Counted from the stretch's first letter, positions 50,140 through 58,204 are shown. The stretch: 63,770 nt of DNA from JBAYNW01 sp041678605 (GCA_041678605.1 JBAYNW010000009.1:1-63770), one strand, 5' to 3'. Program-made: numbers and translations. Notes: generated from the sequence alone by a model not told the origin.

Positions 50140-50475
50140 TTAATCTTCTGATTTTAAAGTCATATTTTCGAAATTTTGTTCTTCAAGAGCAAGCAAAAGT
50201 TTCAAGGCGGCTTTTCTTTGGGTTTTCTTCGGTGCGGCCATCAAAAGTTCAATTGCTTTCATTACAACCGGATCTTTATCGTACCAGCGGGCTCCTTTGC
50301 CTTCATATTCGTTCATAATGTTATAAACATGCTCAATCACCTCGCCTGCAACCTGTTCCTGCAGTTGAAGAATAAACTCGGCAGCAGAATTTTTGGCGTC
50401 ATCACACGATAATCTCAAAAGTTCTAAAGCTTCTTTTAAAATAGGGTCTTTGTCATACCAGCGTCTTTCAGTCAT
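50140..50475 (-). CDS. Small protein with internal duplication
   Basis: 111 aa from the ATG at 50475 (GAGG five bases upstream; a GTG two codons earlier is possible). Two copies of a unit beginning RWYDKDPI-L-EALELL (residues 4 and about 64) followed by helices (KNSAAEFILQLQEQVAGEVI; TQRKAALKLLLALEEQNFEN). The repeat pattern is like small HEAT-type hairpins. No family known to me. Upstream partner of folE2 with a 3-bp gap, so it is probably cotranslated. Confidence 0.75.
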   Translation of the reverse strand: MTERRWYDKDPILKEALELLRLSCDDAKNSAAEFILQLQEQVAGEVIEHVYNIMNEYEGKGARWYDKDPVVMKAIELLMAAPKKTQRKAALKLLLALEEQNFENMTLKSED

Positions 50476-50560
50476 ATTCACCTCGTGTTTTTTATTAATG
50501 TCCTTATTTTAACATAAAAATTTTATGATAGAATGAAAGTGAAAAGTGAGGAATTAAAAC

Positions 50561-50995
50561 ATGAAGCTGCTAATCATCAACGGTCCTAACCTAAATATGT
50601 TGGGGATAAGGGAGCCTGAAAAATACGGCACCGAAACTCTCGGCGATTTAGAAAAAGAAATTTACGCTTATTCTTTTGAACTTGGAGTCGATGTTGAAAC
50701 TTGTCAGAGCAATTCAGAAGGTGAAATTATCGACAAAATCCAGCAAGCATTGAGCAATTTTGACGGAATTTTGATTAATCCCGCCGGATATTCCCACACA
50801 AGCGTCGCAATAAGAGATGCGATTTCTGCTGTAAGCATACCCTGTGTTGAAGTTCATATGACAAATATTTACGCACGTGAAGAATTCAGGCAAAAATCTT
50901 TAATCGCACCGGTTTGCATCGGACATATAGCAGGTTTTGGCAAAAATAGCTATAAATTGGGACTAAAAGCCCTTTGCGATTATTTGAAGAAATAA
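50561..50995 (+). CDS. aroQ: 3-dehydroquinate dehydratase, type II
   Basis: 144 aa, normal for type II enzymes. LLIINGPNLNMLGIREPEKY at the N-terminus contains the catalytic Tyr at KYG. Then QSNSEGEIIDKIQ, ILINPAGYSHTSVAIRDAIS and the catalytic His in CVEVHMTNIYAREEFRQKS. Dehydrates 3-dehydroquinate in the shikimate pathway. Monocistronic; promoter-like GATAGAAT lies upstream (about 50527). Confidence 0.97.
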   Translation: MKLLIINGPNLNMLGIREPEKYGTETLGDLEKEIYAYSFELGVDVETCQSNSEGEIIDKIQQALSNFDGILINPAGYSHTSVAIRDAISAVSIPCVEVHMTNIYAREEFRQKSLIAPVCIGHIAGFGKNSYKLGLKALCDYLKK

Positions 50996-50996
50996 G

Positions 50997-51851
50997 TTAC
51001 CGAAAATTATTTGTAATAGTGTGAATATATTCGATAATTTGGGAAAAGTAAGTCAAATCAGCATTTCCGCAGATAACCATATCGGCATCATTTTTGGCAG
51101 GCCGAACGTATTTTTCACCGGCTACCTGAACGTATTCCCAATGTTTTTTGGCATTTTGCCCATCCTGATTTCTTTCGGCTGCACGGGTTAAAAATCTTTT
51201 TTCCCTCTCTTTGCAGTCGACCTCAATATAAATTTTTACATCAAAAATATCTTTGACATCCCTATACATAGTCGGCATGCCTTCAACCACAACTATTTTT
51301 TCTGATTTTACAGGAATAGAATTCGGAACCGAAATTCCGGTGCCGTTAACCAAATACTCGGGAATTCTGATGTCTTCGCCTCCTGATATGGTTTCTAAAT
51401 CTTTTTTCAGCAAGTCAAGCTGGAAGCTTTCCGGCGAATCAACGTCGTAACCGTTGTCCCGCAAATTGTCAAAATCGCCGTAACGGCTGATTAAAGAAGA
51501 AATATCGTTAAAATAATTATCCGCACTTATAATTGAAACAGGCAAAGATAAGGCTTTTACGGTTTCTTTCATTTGACAGCAGATTGTGGATTTCCCGCAG
51601 GCAGATTCTCCCGTGATTCCTATTAGAAGACGTTTTTGAGGGTTATTAATAAGCCTTTTTGAAAACTTTGAGATGAAATCGGGTTTTACTTCAATAAATA
51701 TCGGGGTATGATATTTTCTGTCATAAGCTAAAATTTGTTTGAATTTTGATTGAAGATAAAACGCAAGCAGCTCCCGCCCTGTTTTTTGGTTAAAATCAGG
51801 CTTCAAAATTTTATCTGTGGAGTTATTTTCTTTTTCAATCAGCGATATCAT
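50997..51851 (-). CDS. Uridine kinase-like P-loop kinase
   Basis: 284 aa. An N-terminal extension of about 70 residues precedes Walker A in LLIGITGESACGKSTICCQM near residue 80. VSIISADNYFNDISSLISRY, DSPESFQLDLLKKDL and KIVVVEGMPTMYRDVKDIFD follow, then KIYIEVDCKEREKRFLTRAA near 215. This is the uridine/phosphoribulokinase family; the substrate (uridine, cytidine or other) cannot be fixed. The start codon lacks a Shine-Dalgarno because a repeat block begins 4 bases upstream, suggesting that its original upstream region was displaced. Confidence 0.82.
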   Translation of the reverse strand: MISLIEKENNSTDKILKPDFNQKTGRELLAFYLQSKFKQILAYDRKYHTPIFIEVKPDFISKFSKRLINNPQKRLLIGITGESACGKSTICCQMKETVKALSLPVSIISADNYFNDISSLISRYGDFDNLRDNGYDVDSPESFQLDLLKKDLETISGGEDIRIPEYLVNGTGISVPNSIPVKSEKIVVVEGMPTMYRDVKDIFDVKIYIEVDCKEREKRFLTRAAERNQDGQNAKKHWEYVQVAGEKYVRPAKNDADMVICGNADLTYFSQIIEYIHTITNNFR

Positions 51852-51852
51852 A

Positions 51853-51968
51853 ATGGTTTAAAGGCTGAAGGGCTTAAGAGCCGAATAGTTTAAATTTAAA
51901 AACTTTTCAACTGTTCAACCGTTCAACTGTTCAATTTTTTTCACCTTTCACGTTTCACTTTTTACTTA
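51853..51968. repeat. Octamer repeat block upstream of the kinase
   Basis: TTTAAAGG-CTGAAGGG-CTTAAGAG octamers, then CAACTGTTCAACCGTTCAAC octamers and CACCTTTCACGTTTCACTTT heptamer-like units. Part of the dispersed mosaic family. Confidence 0.7.
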
Positions 51969-52022
51969 TATAATACCTGTAAAAATAAATTTTGCCAGTA
52001 AATGTGACAAATATAACAAAGT

Positions 52023-52397
52023 TTAATCTTTAAAGCCTAATTGTCTGTATATTCTTGTGACTCTTTCTGTTAGAGCGTCTTTTACTTCCAGAGCAGTTTG
52101 GCAATTTTTTACGTTGAAATCTGCAGTAGTGCGTCTGGAACTTAAATCAAGTTTTCTTACTGCAAAAAGAAACAATTCATTCAGACTAAAACAGTTGACT
52201 ATAAGATCGAATTTTTCAGTCATCTTGCAGACAGGGGACGGTTCGCCGTCAACTTTCGCCAGAGCTTGCTGTAAACCATCAGACAAAATACGGCTGGCGT
52301 TTTTATCTATGTTTGTCTGAATAATTATTAATGACCTGAAATAGGGTTGATTTGACTGTGTTCTGTTAATTTTCAATTGTTTTGTCCTTTCTTGCAA
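52023..52397 (-). CDS. Hypothetical protein
   Basis: 124 aa, unrecognised; starts TTG at 52397 with TAGGAG eight bases upstream. Basic and soluble (MQERTKQLKINRTQSNQPYF; RRTTADFNVKNCQTALEVKD). Divergent from atpD, with both genes' promoters in the 135-bp gap. Function unknown. Confidence 0.6.
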   Translation of the reverse strand: MQERTKQLKINRTQSNQPYFRSLIIIQTNIDKNASRILSDGLQQALAKVDGEPSPVCKMTEKFDLIVNCFSLNELFLFAVRKLDLSSRRTTADFNVKNCQTALEVKDALTERVTRIYRQLGFKD

Positions 52398-52474
52398 ATA
52401 TTTCTCCTATTAGTTTTAATGCGTGTGAAAATTTTTTTTGCTACGTTTTTAACAAAAATTAACAAAAACATTTT

Positions 52475-52502
52475 TTGAATTAATTTTCTTTTGGTATATC
52501 AT
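52475..52502 (+). promoter_or_regulatory. Putative atpD promoter
   Basis: TTGAAT (52475-52480), 16-base spacer, TATCAT (52497-52502), 30 bp before the atpD ATG. Confidence 0.4.
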
Positions 52503-52532
52503 AGTTGTGTATGAAACATGTAAGGATTGAAT

Positions 52533-53939
52533 ATGGAAACATTGACTAAAAACGAGGGTTTAATTTCACAGATAATAGGGCCGGTAATCGACGTTGAATT
52601 TCAGCAAGGCGAGTTGCCCGAGATTTATAACGCTTTAAAAATAACAAAAGACGACGGAACAATAGTTACGGCAGAAGTTCAGCAGATGCTCGGTTCAAAC
52701 AGGGTTAGAACTGTTGCGATGTCATCAACCGACGGACTTAGACGGGGGATGAAAGTTGTTGATACAAAAGATTCAATAAAAATTCCTGTAGGAAAACAAA
52801 TTTTAGGAAGAATTCTGAACGTAATCGGCGAACCCGTTGATGAATTAGGGCCTGTCGAAACAGAAGAATATCTGCCAATACACAGAAACTCGCCTAAATT
52901 GGTTGACCAGAACACAGACATAGAAATTCTTGAAACGGGGATTAAGGCTATCGACTTGTTGCAGCCATACCAAAAAGGCGGTAAAATCGGGCTTTTTGGC
53001 GGTGCGGGAGTTGGCAAAACGGTCTTAATTATGGAATTAATCCACAATATAGCACTTGAACACTCGGGTGTTTCCGTTTTTGGCGGGGTCGGAGAAAGAA
53101 CACGCGAAGGAAACGACCTCTGGAATGACTTTAAAGAATCAGAAGTTCTTGATAAAGTTGCCCTTATTTACGGGCAGATGAATGAACCGCCAGGGGCGAG
53201 GATGAGAGTCGGGCTTTCAGCTTTGACTGCTGCTGAATATTTCAGGGATTTTTCCAAACAGGACGTTTTGCTGTTTATCGATAATATTTTCAGATTCACA
53301 CAGGCGGGTTCCGAAGTTTCCGCACTTTTGGGCCGCATGCCGTCCGCGGTAGGTTATCAGCCTACTCTGGCAACCGAAATGGGCGAATTGCAAGAAAGGA
53401 TTACTTCTACAAAAGACGGGTCAATTACATCCGTACAGGCGATTTACGTTCCTGCCGATGACTTAACCGACCCTGCTCCGGCAACAACATTTTCTCACCT
53501 TGATGCTTCGACTGTTTTATCAAGGCAAATTGCTTCGCTGGGGATTTATCCCGCAATTGACCCTCTGGCCTCAACTTCCAGAGTTTTAGACCCGAATATT
53601 ATTGGCGAAGAACACTACAACATTACAAAGCGTGTACTTGAAATATTGCAGAAATATAAGGAATTGCAGGATATTATTGCGATTTTGGGCATGGATGAAT
53701 TATCTGAAGAAGATAAAGAAACAGTTAACCGTGCAAGAAAAATCCAAAGATTTTTGTCCCAGCCGTTCTTTGTTGCAGAAAAATTCTCCGGATTTAAAGG
53801 TAAATATATTAAACTTGAAGATACCCTCAAAGGTTTTAAAGAAATTGTGGAAGGAAAACACGACGACTTGCCTGAACAGGCATTTTATATGGTTGGCACA
53901 ATCGAAGAAGCAAGAGAGCAAGCTAAGGGACTTAAATAA
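52533..53939 (+). CDS. atpD: F1 ATP synthase subunit beta
   Basis: 468 aa from the ATG at 52533 (AAGGA seven bases upstream; a TTG two codons earlier is less likely). N-terminal barrel (LISQIIGPVIDVEFQQGELP), Walker A GLFGGAGVGKTVLIMELIHN near residue 150, GERTREGNDLW with catalytic Glu, Walker B VLLFIDNIFRFTQAGSEVSA and the DELSEEDK motif (as MDELSEEDKETV) near the C-terminus. Catalytic subunit of F1. It is followed only by atpC; the rest of the atp genes are not here, the split typical of cyanobacteria. Confidence 0.98.
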   Translation: METLTKNEGLISQIIGPVIDVEFQQGELPEIYNALKITKDDGTIVTAEVQQMLGSNRVRTVAMSSTDGLRRGMKVVDTKDSIKIPVGKQILGRILNVIGEPVDELGPVETEEYLPIHRNSPKLVDQNTDIEILETGIKAIDLLQPYQKGGKIGLFGGAGVGKTVLIMELIHNIALEHSGVSVFGGVGERTREGNDLWNDFKESEVLDKVALIYGQMNEPPGARMRVGLSALTAAEYFRDFSKQDVLLFIDNIFRFTQAGSEVSALLGRMPSAVGYQPTLATEMGELQERITSTKDGSITSVQAIYVPADDLTDPAPATTFSHLDASTVLSRQIASLGIYPAIDPLASTSRVLDPNIIGEEHYNITKRVLEILQKYKELQDIIAILGMDELSEEDKETVNRARKIQRFLSQPFFVAEKFSGFKGKYIKLEDTLKGFKEIVEGKHDDLPEQAFYMVGTIEEAREQAKGLK

Positions 53940-54358
53940 TGCAGGAAAATAAACTACCTGAAAAAAAAATGCATTTAAAAGTAATAACTCATGAAAGAGT
54001 TGTATTTGACGCCGATGTCGATGAAATTTATTCAAAGGGTACACAGGGCGAATTCGGGATTTTGCTAAATCATATTCCTTTTGTTTCCGCACTGGACATC
54101 GGGGTTACAAAAGCGGTAACTGACGGTAAACCGGAATATTTTACCACTATGGGCGGTGTTTTTGAGTTTAAAAACAACGAAGCGTTAATTTTAACTCAAA
54201 CCGCAGAGAGATCTTCGGAAATTGATGTTTTAAGAGCCGAAGAAGCCAAAAAACGTGCAGAAGCGAGGCTTGAAGACAGTTCCGAAGAATCGGATATAAA
54301 ACGTGCCGAAGTAGCACTTGCAAGAGCATTGGCAAGATTAAAAGCCTCCGGAAGGTAA
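53939..54358 (+). CDS. atpC: F1 ATP synthase subunit epsilon
   Basis: 139 aa. N-terminal beta-sandwich (MHLKVITHERVVFDADVDEI, GEFGILLNHIPFVSALDIGV) and C-terminal helical hairpin (IDVLRAEEAKKRAEARLEDS, RAEVALARALARLKASGR), the latter inhibitory in many species. Links F1 to the rotor. The atpD stop and this ATG overlap (TAATG). A repeat block begins right after the stop. Confidence 0.95.
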   Translation: MQENKLPEKKMHLKVITHERVVFDADVDEIYSKGTQGEFGILLNHIPFVSALDIGVTKAVTDGKPEYFTTMGGVFEFKNNEALILTQTAERSSEIDVLRAEEAKKRAEARLEDSSEESDIKRAEVALARALARLKASGR

Positions 54359-54361
54359 GCG

Positions 54362-54482
54362 TAGCGAGGCGTGGGAAGTTAGAGGGTTGAAGGGCTTAAG
54401 GGGTGAAGGGTTGAACGGTTCTGCTCTCAATTCACAATTCCCAATTTCCAATTTCCTTTTCCCGTTTCCAGTTCCCCCTTCC
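54362..54482. repeat. Mosaic repeat block between atpC and gcvT
   Basis: GTGGGAAGTTAGAGGG, TTGAAGGG-CTTAAGGG-GTGAAGGG-TTGAACGG octamers, then CAATTCACAATTCCCAATTT heptamers and CCCGTTTCCAGTTCCCCC. No gene. Confidence 0.75.
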
Positions 54483-54484
54483 AC

Positions 54485-54512
54485 TTGACACTAAAAAAAT
54501 TTGGGATAAAAA
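54485..54512 (+). promoter_or_regulatory. gcvT promoter
   Basis: TTGACA (54485-54490), 16 bases, TAAAAA (54507-54512), about 20 bp before the gcvT ATG; lies at the very edge of the repeat block. No glycine riboswitch is visible in this short leader. Confidence 0.55.
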
Positions 54513-54532
54513 TTAAAGGTGAGAGATTAAGC

Positions 54533-55636
54533 ATGACTAAAAAAACTTTTTTGCACGATGAACAAATAAAACTCGGGGCCAAAATGATTGAGTTTGCAGG
54601 CTGGATGATGCCGGTTTCATACTCCTCGATTATTGACGAACACAAAACCGTCAGGGAAAATGTCGGGCTTTTTGATGTTTCGCACATGGGAGAGGTTTAT
54701 GTATATGGCAAAGATTCGCTTGCTTTTTTAAACAAACTTGTTCCTCAGGACGTTTCAAAATTAACAATTCCCAAAGCGGTTTACTGCCAGTTGCTTAATA
54801 AAAACGGCGGAATTATTGATGATTTGATTATTTACAAAATTGAAGACGAGAAATATCTTCTAGTTGTTAACGCTTCCAGAATTGATGAGGACTTAAACTG
54901 GATGGTAAGAAATTCACTCGGGTTTGATGTTTCCATCGACAATCAATCCCACAATTATTCACTTCTGGCGGTTCAAGGGCCTAAAGCACCTGACTTGATG
55001 GAAAAAATGGGATTAAAAAAAGAAAGCCAGCCGGAATTCTTTTCCATTAAAATGGCCGAGCTTTTCAACATAAACCTTTTTGTTTCAAGGACAGGCTACA
55101 CAGGCGAAGACGGGTTTGAAATACTGGTTAAAAACGAGTTTTCGGAGCTTTTGTGGAATTACATTATTGATGAAGGGCAAGAATTCGGGCTAAAACCAAT
55201 CGGACTCGGGGCAAGAGATACTCTTAGGCTCGAAGCTGCACTGCACCTGTACGGAAACGATTTGGATGAGCAAACAACGCCTATTGAAGCAGGGCTTGGC
55301 TGGTCTGTTTCAAAAACAAAAACGGCGGATTACAACGGAAAAGAAGTTGTTCAGAAACAATTGGAGCATGGCACAGAGAAAAAATTGGTCGGATTAAAGA
55401 TGATTGACAAGGCAATAGCAAGACATGAACACGAAATTTTTTACAATAATGAGTTGGTCGGAAAAGTAACCAGCGGCGGGGTTTCACCAATTTTGGGCGA
55501 GAATATTGCACTCGGATATGTTAAAAATATTAAAGACATTTGCACCGGAGGCATAGTTCAGGTTAGAATAAGGGAGAAATTGTATAACGCGGAAATAGTT
55601 AAAAGACCGTTTGTGGAAAAAAAGAATAAGATATAA
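54533..55636 (+). CDS. gcvT: Glycine cleavage T protein (aminomethyltransferase)
   Basis: 367 aa from the ATG at 54533 with GGTGAGAG upstream. Marks: IEFAGWMMPVSYSSIIDEHK near residue 20, VGLFDVSHMGEVYVYG, GGIIDDLIIYKIEDEKYLLV, SRTGYTGEDGFEILV, LGARDTLRLEAALHLYGNDL and the C-terminal KVTSGGVSPILGENIALGYV. It moves the methylene group from the lipoamide arm of GcvH to tetrahydrofolate. First gene of gcvT-gcvH-gcvPA. Confidence 0.97.
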   Translation: MTKKTFLHDEQIKLGAKMIEFAGWMMPVSYSSIIDEHKTVRENVGLFDVSHMGEVYVYGKDSLAFLNKLVPQDVSKLTIPKAVYCQLLNKNGGIIDDLIIYKIEDEKYLLVVNASRIDEDLNWMVRNSLGFDVSIDNQSHNYSLLAVQGPKAPDLMEKMGLKKESQPEFFSIKMAELFNINLFVSRTGYTGEDGFEILVKNEFSELLWNYIIDEGQEFGLKPIGLGARDTLRLEAALHLYGNDLDEQTTPIEAGLGWSVSKTKTADYNGKEVVQKQLEHGTEKKLVGLKMIDKAIARHEHEIFYNNELVGKVTSGGVSPILGENIALGYVKNIKDICTGGIVQVRIREKLYNAEIVKRPFVEKKNKI

Positions 55637-55640
55637 AGTA

Positions 55641-55660
55641 GGGCGGGATAGCAACCCCGC
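55641..55660. repeat. Hairpin repeat between gcvT and gcvH
   Basis: GGCGGGATAGCAACCCCGCC with GTAG in front; stem GGCGGG/CCCGCC. It matches the short hairpin family seen before kdpC (11671) and kdpD (10585). Located in the intercistronic gap, 22 bp before gcvH. Confidence 0.55.
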
Positions 55661-55682
55661 CGGCAAAAGGAGAATAACAAAT

Positions 55683-56063
55683 ATGAGCTTAACAGAAGGC
55701 ATTTTATGCAGCAAGACGCACGAATATTTACTTGAAAAAGACGGTAAATATATAATAGGTTTGACCGATTATGCGGTGGAGCAATTAGGTGATATAGTTT
55801 TTCTTGAATTGCCTGACGTTGGAGCAGAATTTGTCAAGGGTGAAATTTTCGCAACAATTGAATCTGTAAAGGCCGCATCCGAACTTTACATGCCGATTTC
55901 AGGAAAAATTTTGGAAATAAACGAGGCTGTCGTTGATAACCCTGAGATTTTGAACGAAAGCCCTTATGAAAAAGGCTGGCTTGTCAAAATAGAAAGCAAA
56001 ACCGCAATAATTGATTCGGTTGATTTGTTGGAATATGAAGATTACAAAGAAGAACTTGCTTGA
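55683..56063 (+). CDS. gcvH: Glycine cleavage H protein
   Basis: 126 aa from the ATG at 55683 with AAAGGAG upstream; a longer form would include the hairpin. The lipoylation site Lys is in FATIESVKAASELYMPISGK near residue 63. Also KTHEYLLEKDGKYIIGLTDY at the N-terminus and NESPYEKGWLVKIE near the C-terminus. Shuttles the aminomethyl intermediate between P and T proteins. Its TGA overlaps the ATG of gcvPA (TGATG). Confidence 0.97.
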   Translation: MSLTEGILCSKTHEYLLEKDGKYIIGLTDYAVEQLGDIVFLELPDVGAEFVKGEIFATIESVKAASELYMPISGKILEINEAVVDNPEILNESPYEKGWLVKIESKTAIIDSVDLLEYEDYKEELA

Positions 56064-57325
56064 TGAATAATTTTTTAGCAAACAATGACGAATCCAGAAA
56101 ACAAATGCTTGATGGCGTTGCAGTCGGCTCGGTCGAAGATTTGTTTGAGAAAATTCCGCAAGAGGCTCGTGTAAAAAGTTTTAATTTACCTGACGCATTG
56201 AGTGAAATGCAGGTCCAAAAAAGAATCAAATCACTTGCTAAAAAAAATAACACTGACTTAATAAGTTTTTTGGGGGCAGGGGTTTATAATCATTTTATTC
56301 CCGCGGCTATCGCTCAGGTTGCCCAGAGATTTGAATTTTTAACGGCCTACACTCCTTATCAGCCTGAAATTTCCCAAGGTACTCTGCAGGTTATGTATGA
56401 ATTTCAATCCATGATTTGTAACCTCACCGGCATGGATGTTTCAAACGCTTCGGTTTATGACGGGGCTTGTGCGTGTGCAGAGGGGATTTTGATGTCGGCA
56501 AGGATTACAAAACGGTATAAAGCACTTGTGTCAGAGGCTATTAATCCGGAGTACAAGGAAGTGATAAAAACTTACGCACGGGCAAGCGGGATTGAAATTG
56601 TTTGGGGTGAAGCGGACGGTGAAAACATTGAATTGAACGAATACGCCTGCGTTTTGGTTCAAAATCCAAACTTTTTTGGAACGATTGAAGATATTAATTT
56701 TACACAAACTCTATCCGAAGCCAAAACTCTGCTTGTAGCTTGCGTTGATATTTCTTCGCTTTCTGTCTTGAAGGCCCCAAGTGAATACGGTGCGGATATT
56801 GTGACGGGCGACATTCAGCCGCTCGGTATCCCAATGTCTTTTGGCGGACCCCATGGCGGATTTATGGCATGCAGGGAAAAATTTATGCGGCAACTGCCGG
56901 GCAGAATTGCTGGCAGAACTCTTGATGCGGATGGAAAACAGGCATTTACACTTACAATCCAAACCCGTGAACAACACATAAAACGTGAGAAGGCCACAGG
57001 CAACATCTGTTCAAATCAGGCATTGGTGGCACTTTGTGCTACTTTGTATCTGACTTTGGTCGGCGAAAAAGGTTTTAAACAAGCGGGAATTTTGTCTGCT
57101 CAAAACGCACATAAGTTGTCCAAAATGCTCAAAGACAAAGGTATTAAAACGCTGAACAAGGATTTTTTCAACGAGTTTGTAATTGAAGTGGATAACTCCG
57201 ATAAATTTTTAGCGGAGTTAAAAGAAAAGAACGTAATCGGCGGGTTAAAACTGGACGAAAAAAGAATTCTCGTAGCAGCAACAGAGATGAATACGGACGA
57301 AGAGTTGGAACTTTACTGCGGTTGA
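56063..57325 (+). CDS. gcvPA: Glycine dehydrogenase (decarboxylating) subunit 1
   Basis: 420 aa. N-terminal half-type P protein: LISFLGAGVYNHFIPAAIAQ, FLTAYTPYQPEISQGTLQVM, FQSMICNLTGMDVSNASVYD, LGIPMSFGGPHGGFMACREK and TLTIQTREQHIKREKATGNI. The PLP lysine belongs to the second subunit (gcvPB), which is not in this window, so it must lie elsewhere. The gene ends ...EELELYCG then TGA, where the stop is the first TGA of a TTGAAGGG repeat block. The natural end, usually a little longer, may have been cut by it. Confidence 0.93.
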   Translation: MNNFLANNDESRKQMLDGVAVGSVEDLFEKIPQEARVKSFNLPDALSEMQVQKRIKSLAKKNNTDLISFLGAGVYNHFIPAAIAQVAQRFEFLTAYTPYQPEISQGTLQVMYEFQSMICNLTGMDVSNASVYDGACACAEGILMSARITKRYKALVSEAINPEYKEVIKTYARASGIEIVWGEADGENIELNEYACVLVQNPNFFGTIEDINFTQTLSEAKTLLVACVDISSLSVLKAPSEYGADIVTGDIQPLGIPMSFGGPHGGFMACREKFMRQLPGRIAGRTLDADGKQAFTLTIQTREQHIKREKATGNICSNQALVALCATLYLTLVGEKGFKQAGILSAQNAHKLSKMLKDKGIKTLNKDFFNEFVIEVDNSDKFLAELKEKNVIGGLKLDEKRILVAATEMNTDEELELYCG

Positions 57326-57498
57326 AGGGCTTAAAGGCTGAAGGGTTGAATGGCTTTTTACGAAGTGATTAAGTGACTGAGTGATTAAGTGATTAAGTGC
57401 AACAAAAAAAATTACCAATTACCAATTCCCAATTTCCTTTCCCGTTCCCAGTTTCTCTTCTCACATCTCACATCTCACGTCTCACGTTTTCCCCTCTC
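57322..57498. repeat. Mosaic repeat block from the gcvPA stop to SRP RNA
   Basis: TTGAAGGG-CTTAAAGG-CTGAAGGG-TTGAATGG octamers, AAGTGATT octamers, CAACAAAAAAAATT, then ATTACCA/CCCAATT heptamers and TCTCACG heptamers. Same module order as 31190-31445. No protein is encoded. Confidence 0.8.
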
Positions 57499-57515
57499 TT
57501 GTAAAATTCCTTCAA

Positions 57516-57793
57516 CCGTGCTAGCATGGAGAAGCCGTGCTCCACGGGGAGGTTGCGGATCTCTCGACTCGAACGCTTATGCGAGGTGCAGAGCCTGCTA
57601 TGAGGCTTGTGCGGGTTTGGTGGACGGATATATTATTGTTGACGTTTTAAATTATAATGGCGTAGGCTGCCGAACCGTGTCAGGATGGAAACATAGCAGC
57701 ACTAAGGCATTACTTGCGGGTGTTATAACTTTAAAAAATAGATAATATTCCCCGAAAATCTCACTTGTACTTGTCGATAGGCAGTGGCACGGT
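57516..57793 (+). ncRNA. ffs: Large signal recognition particle RNA (with Alu domain)
   Basis: About 278 nt. The 5' CCGTGCTAGC and 3' GGCAGTGGCACGG ends pair (CCGTGC with GCACGG), followed by a T run. The Alu part has GGGGAGGTTGCGG as in B. subtilis scRNA. GTTGACGTTT is present in the long arm. The Ffh-binding core is GTGTCAGG-ATG-GAAA-CAT-AGCAGCAC, with the usual asymmetric loops (CAGG and AGCAG) and a GNRA tetraloop closed by an unusual AUG/CAU stem. A spurious reading frame covers it. It scaffolds Ffh for cotranslational targeting and, with the Alu domain, may slow elongation. Confidence 0.9.
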
Positions 57794-57940
57794 TTTTTTA
57801 GTCGATAAGTTGAAAGGCTTAAGGGCTTAAGGGGTGAATGGTTGAAGGGCTTTTTACGAAGTGATTAAGTGACTGGGTGATTAAGTGATTAAGTTCAACA
57901 AAAAAATTAAAACTTTCCGTTTCCCGTTTCCTTTTTTAGG
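57793..57940. repeat. SRP RNA terminator tail, then octamer repeats
   Basis: A seven-T run (57793-57799) ends the SRP RNA. Then GTTGAAAGG-CTTAAGGG-style octamers and GAAGTGATT-AAGTGACT-GGGTGATT-AAGTGATT, CAACAAAAAAATTAAAACTT and CCGTTTCCCGTTTCC follow. Same family as the other blocks. Confidence 0.75.
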
Positions 57941-57988
57941 GGCAATTTTATGAGCCGAAAAGACTTTTATATTATATAACCCAAAATA

Positions 57989-57997
57989 TGGTATAAT
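57989..57997 (+). promoter_or_regulatory. Extended -10 promoter directly before a start codon
   Basis: TGGTATAAT (TGnTATAAT) ends 6 bp before the ATG at 58004, so transcription should begin at or next to the start codon; the message would be leaderless. No Shine-Dalgarno is present. Confidence 0.5.
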
Positions 57998-58003
57998 AAT
58001 TTT

Positions 58004-58204
58004 ATGGATGAGAAAAGAAAATTAAAAATTTTAGAAAAGACCGAAGAAAAGCCGGATGAAGTTTCGCAAGAACAAGTCAAGCCGAAAATTTCGCATCCGA
58101 ATCAAACCGATCCGATTTACAAGAATTTGGCGAAATTTAATAATTCCAAAATCGGAAGCAAATTGTCCGTAAAGGATTTGTTAAGAGGAAAAACATCGCC
58201 CTAA
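58004..58204 (+). CDS. Small charged hypothetical protein
   Basis: 66 aa, unrecognised; Lys/Glu-rich N-terminus (MDEKRKLKILEKTEEKPDEV) and a C-terminal segment FNNSKIGSKLSVKDLLRGKT. Soluble. First of four genes in one direction (with the 163-aa protein, prmC and plsY), next start 30 bp on. Appears to have a leaderless start. Confidence 0.6.
   Translation: MDEKRKLKILEKTEEKPDEVSQEQVKPKISHPNQTDPIYKNLAKFNNSKIGSKLSVKDLLRGKTSP

Noticed and set aside
54485..54532. Glycine riboswitch before gcvT
   Set aside because: The leader between promoter and ATG is only about 15-20 bp, too short for the aptamer.
57389..57745. Open frame of 118 codons over the SRP RNA and repeats
   Set aside because: No ribosome site, its first half is heptamer repeat and the rest folds as SRP RNA with paired ends.
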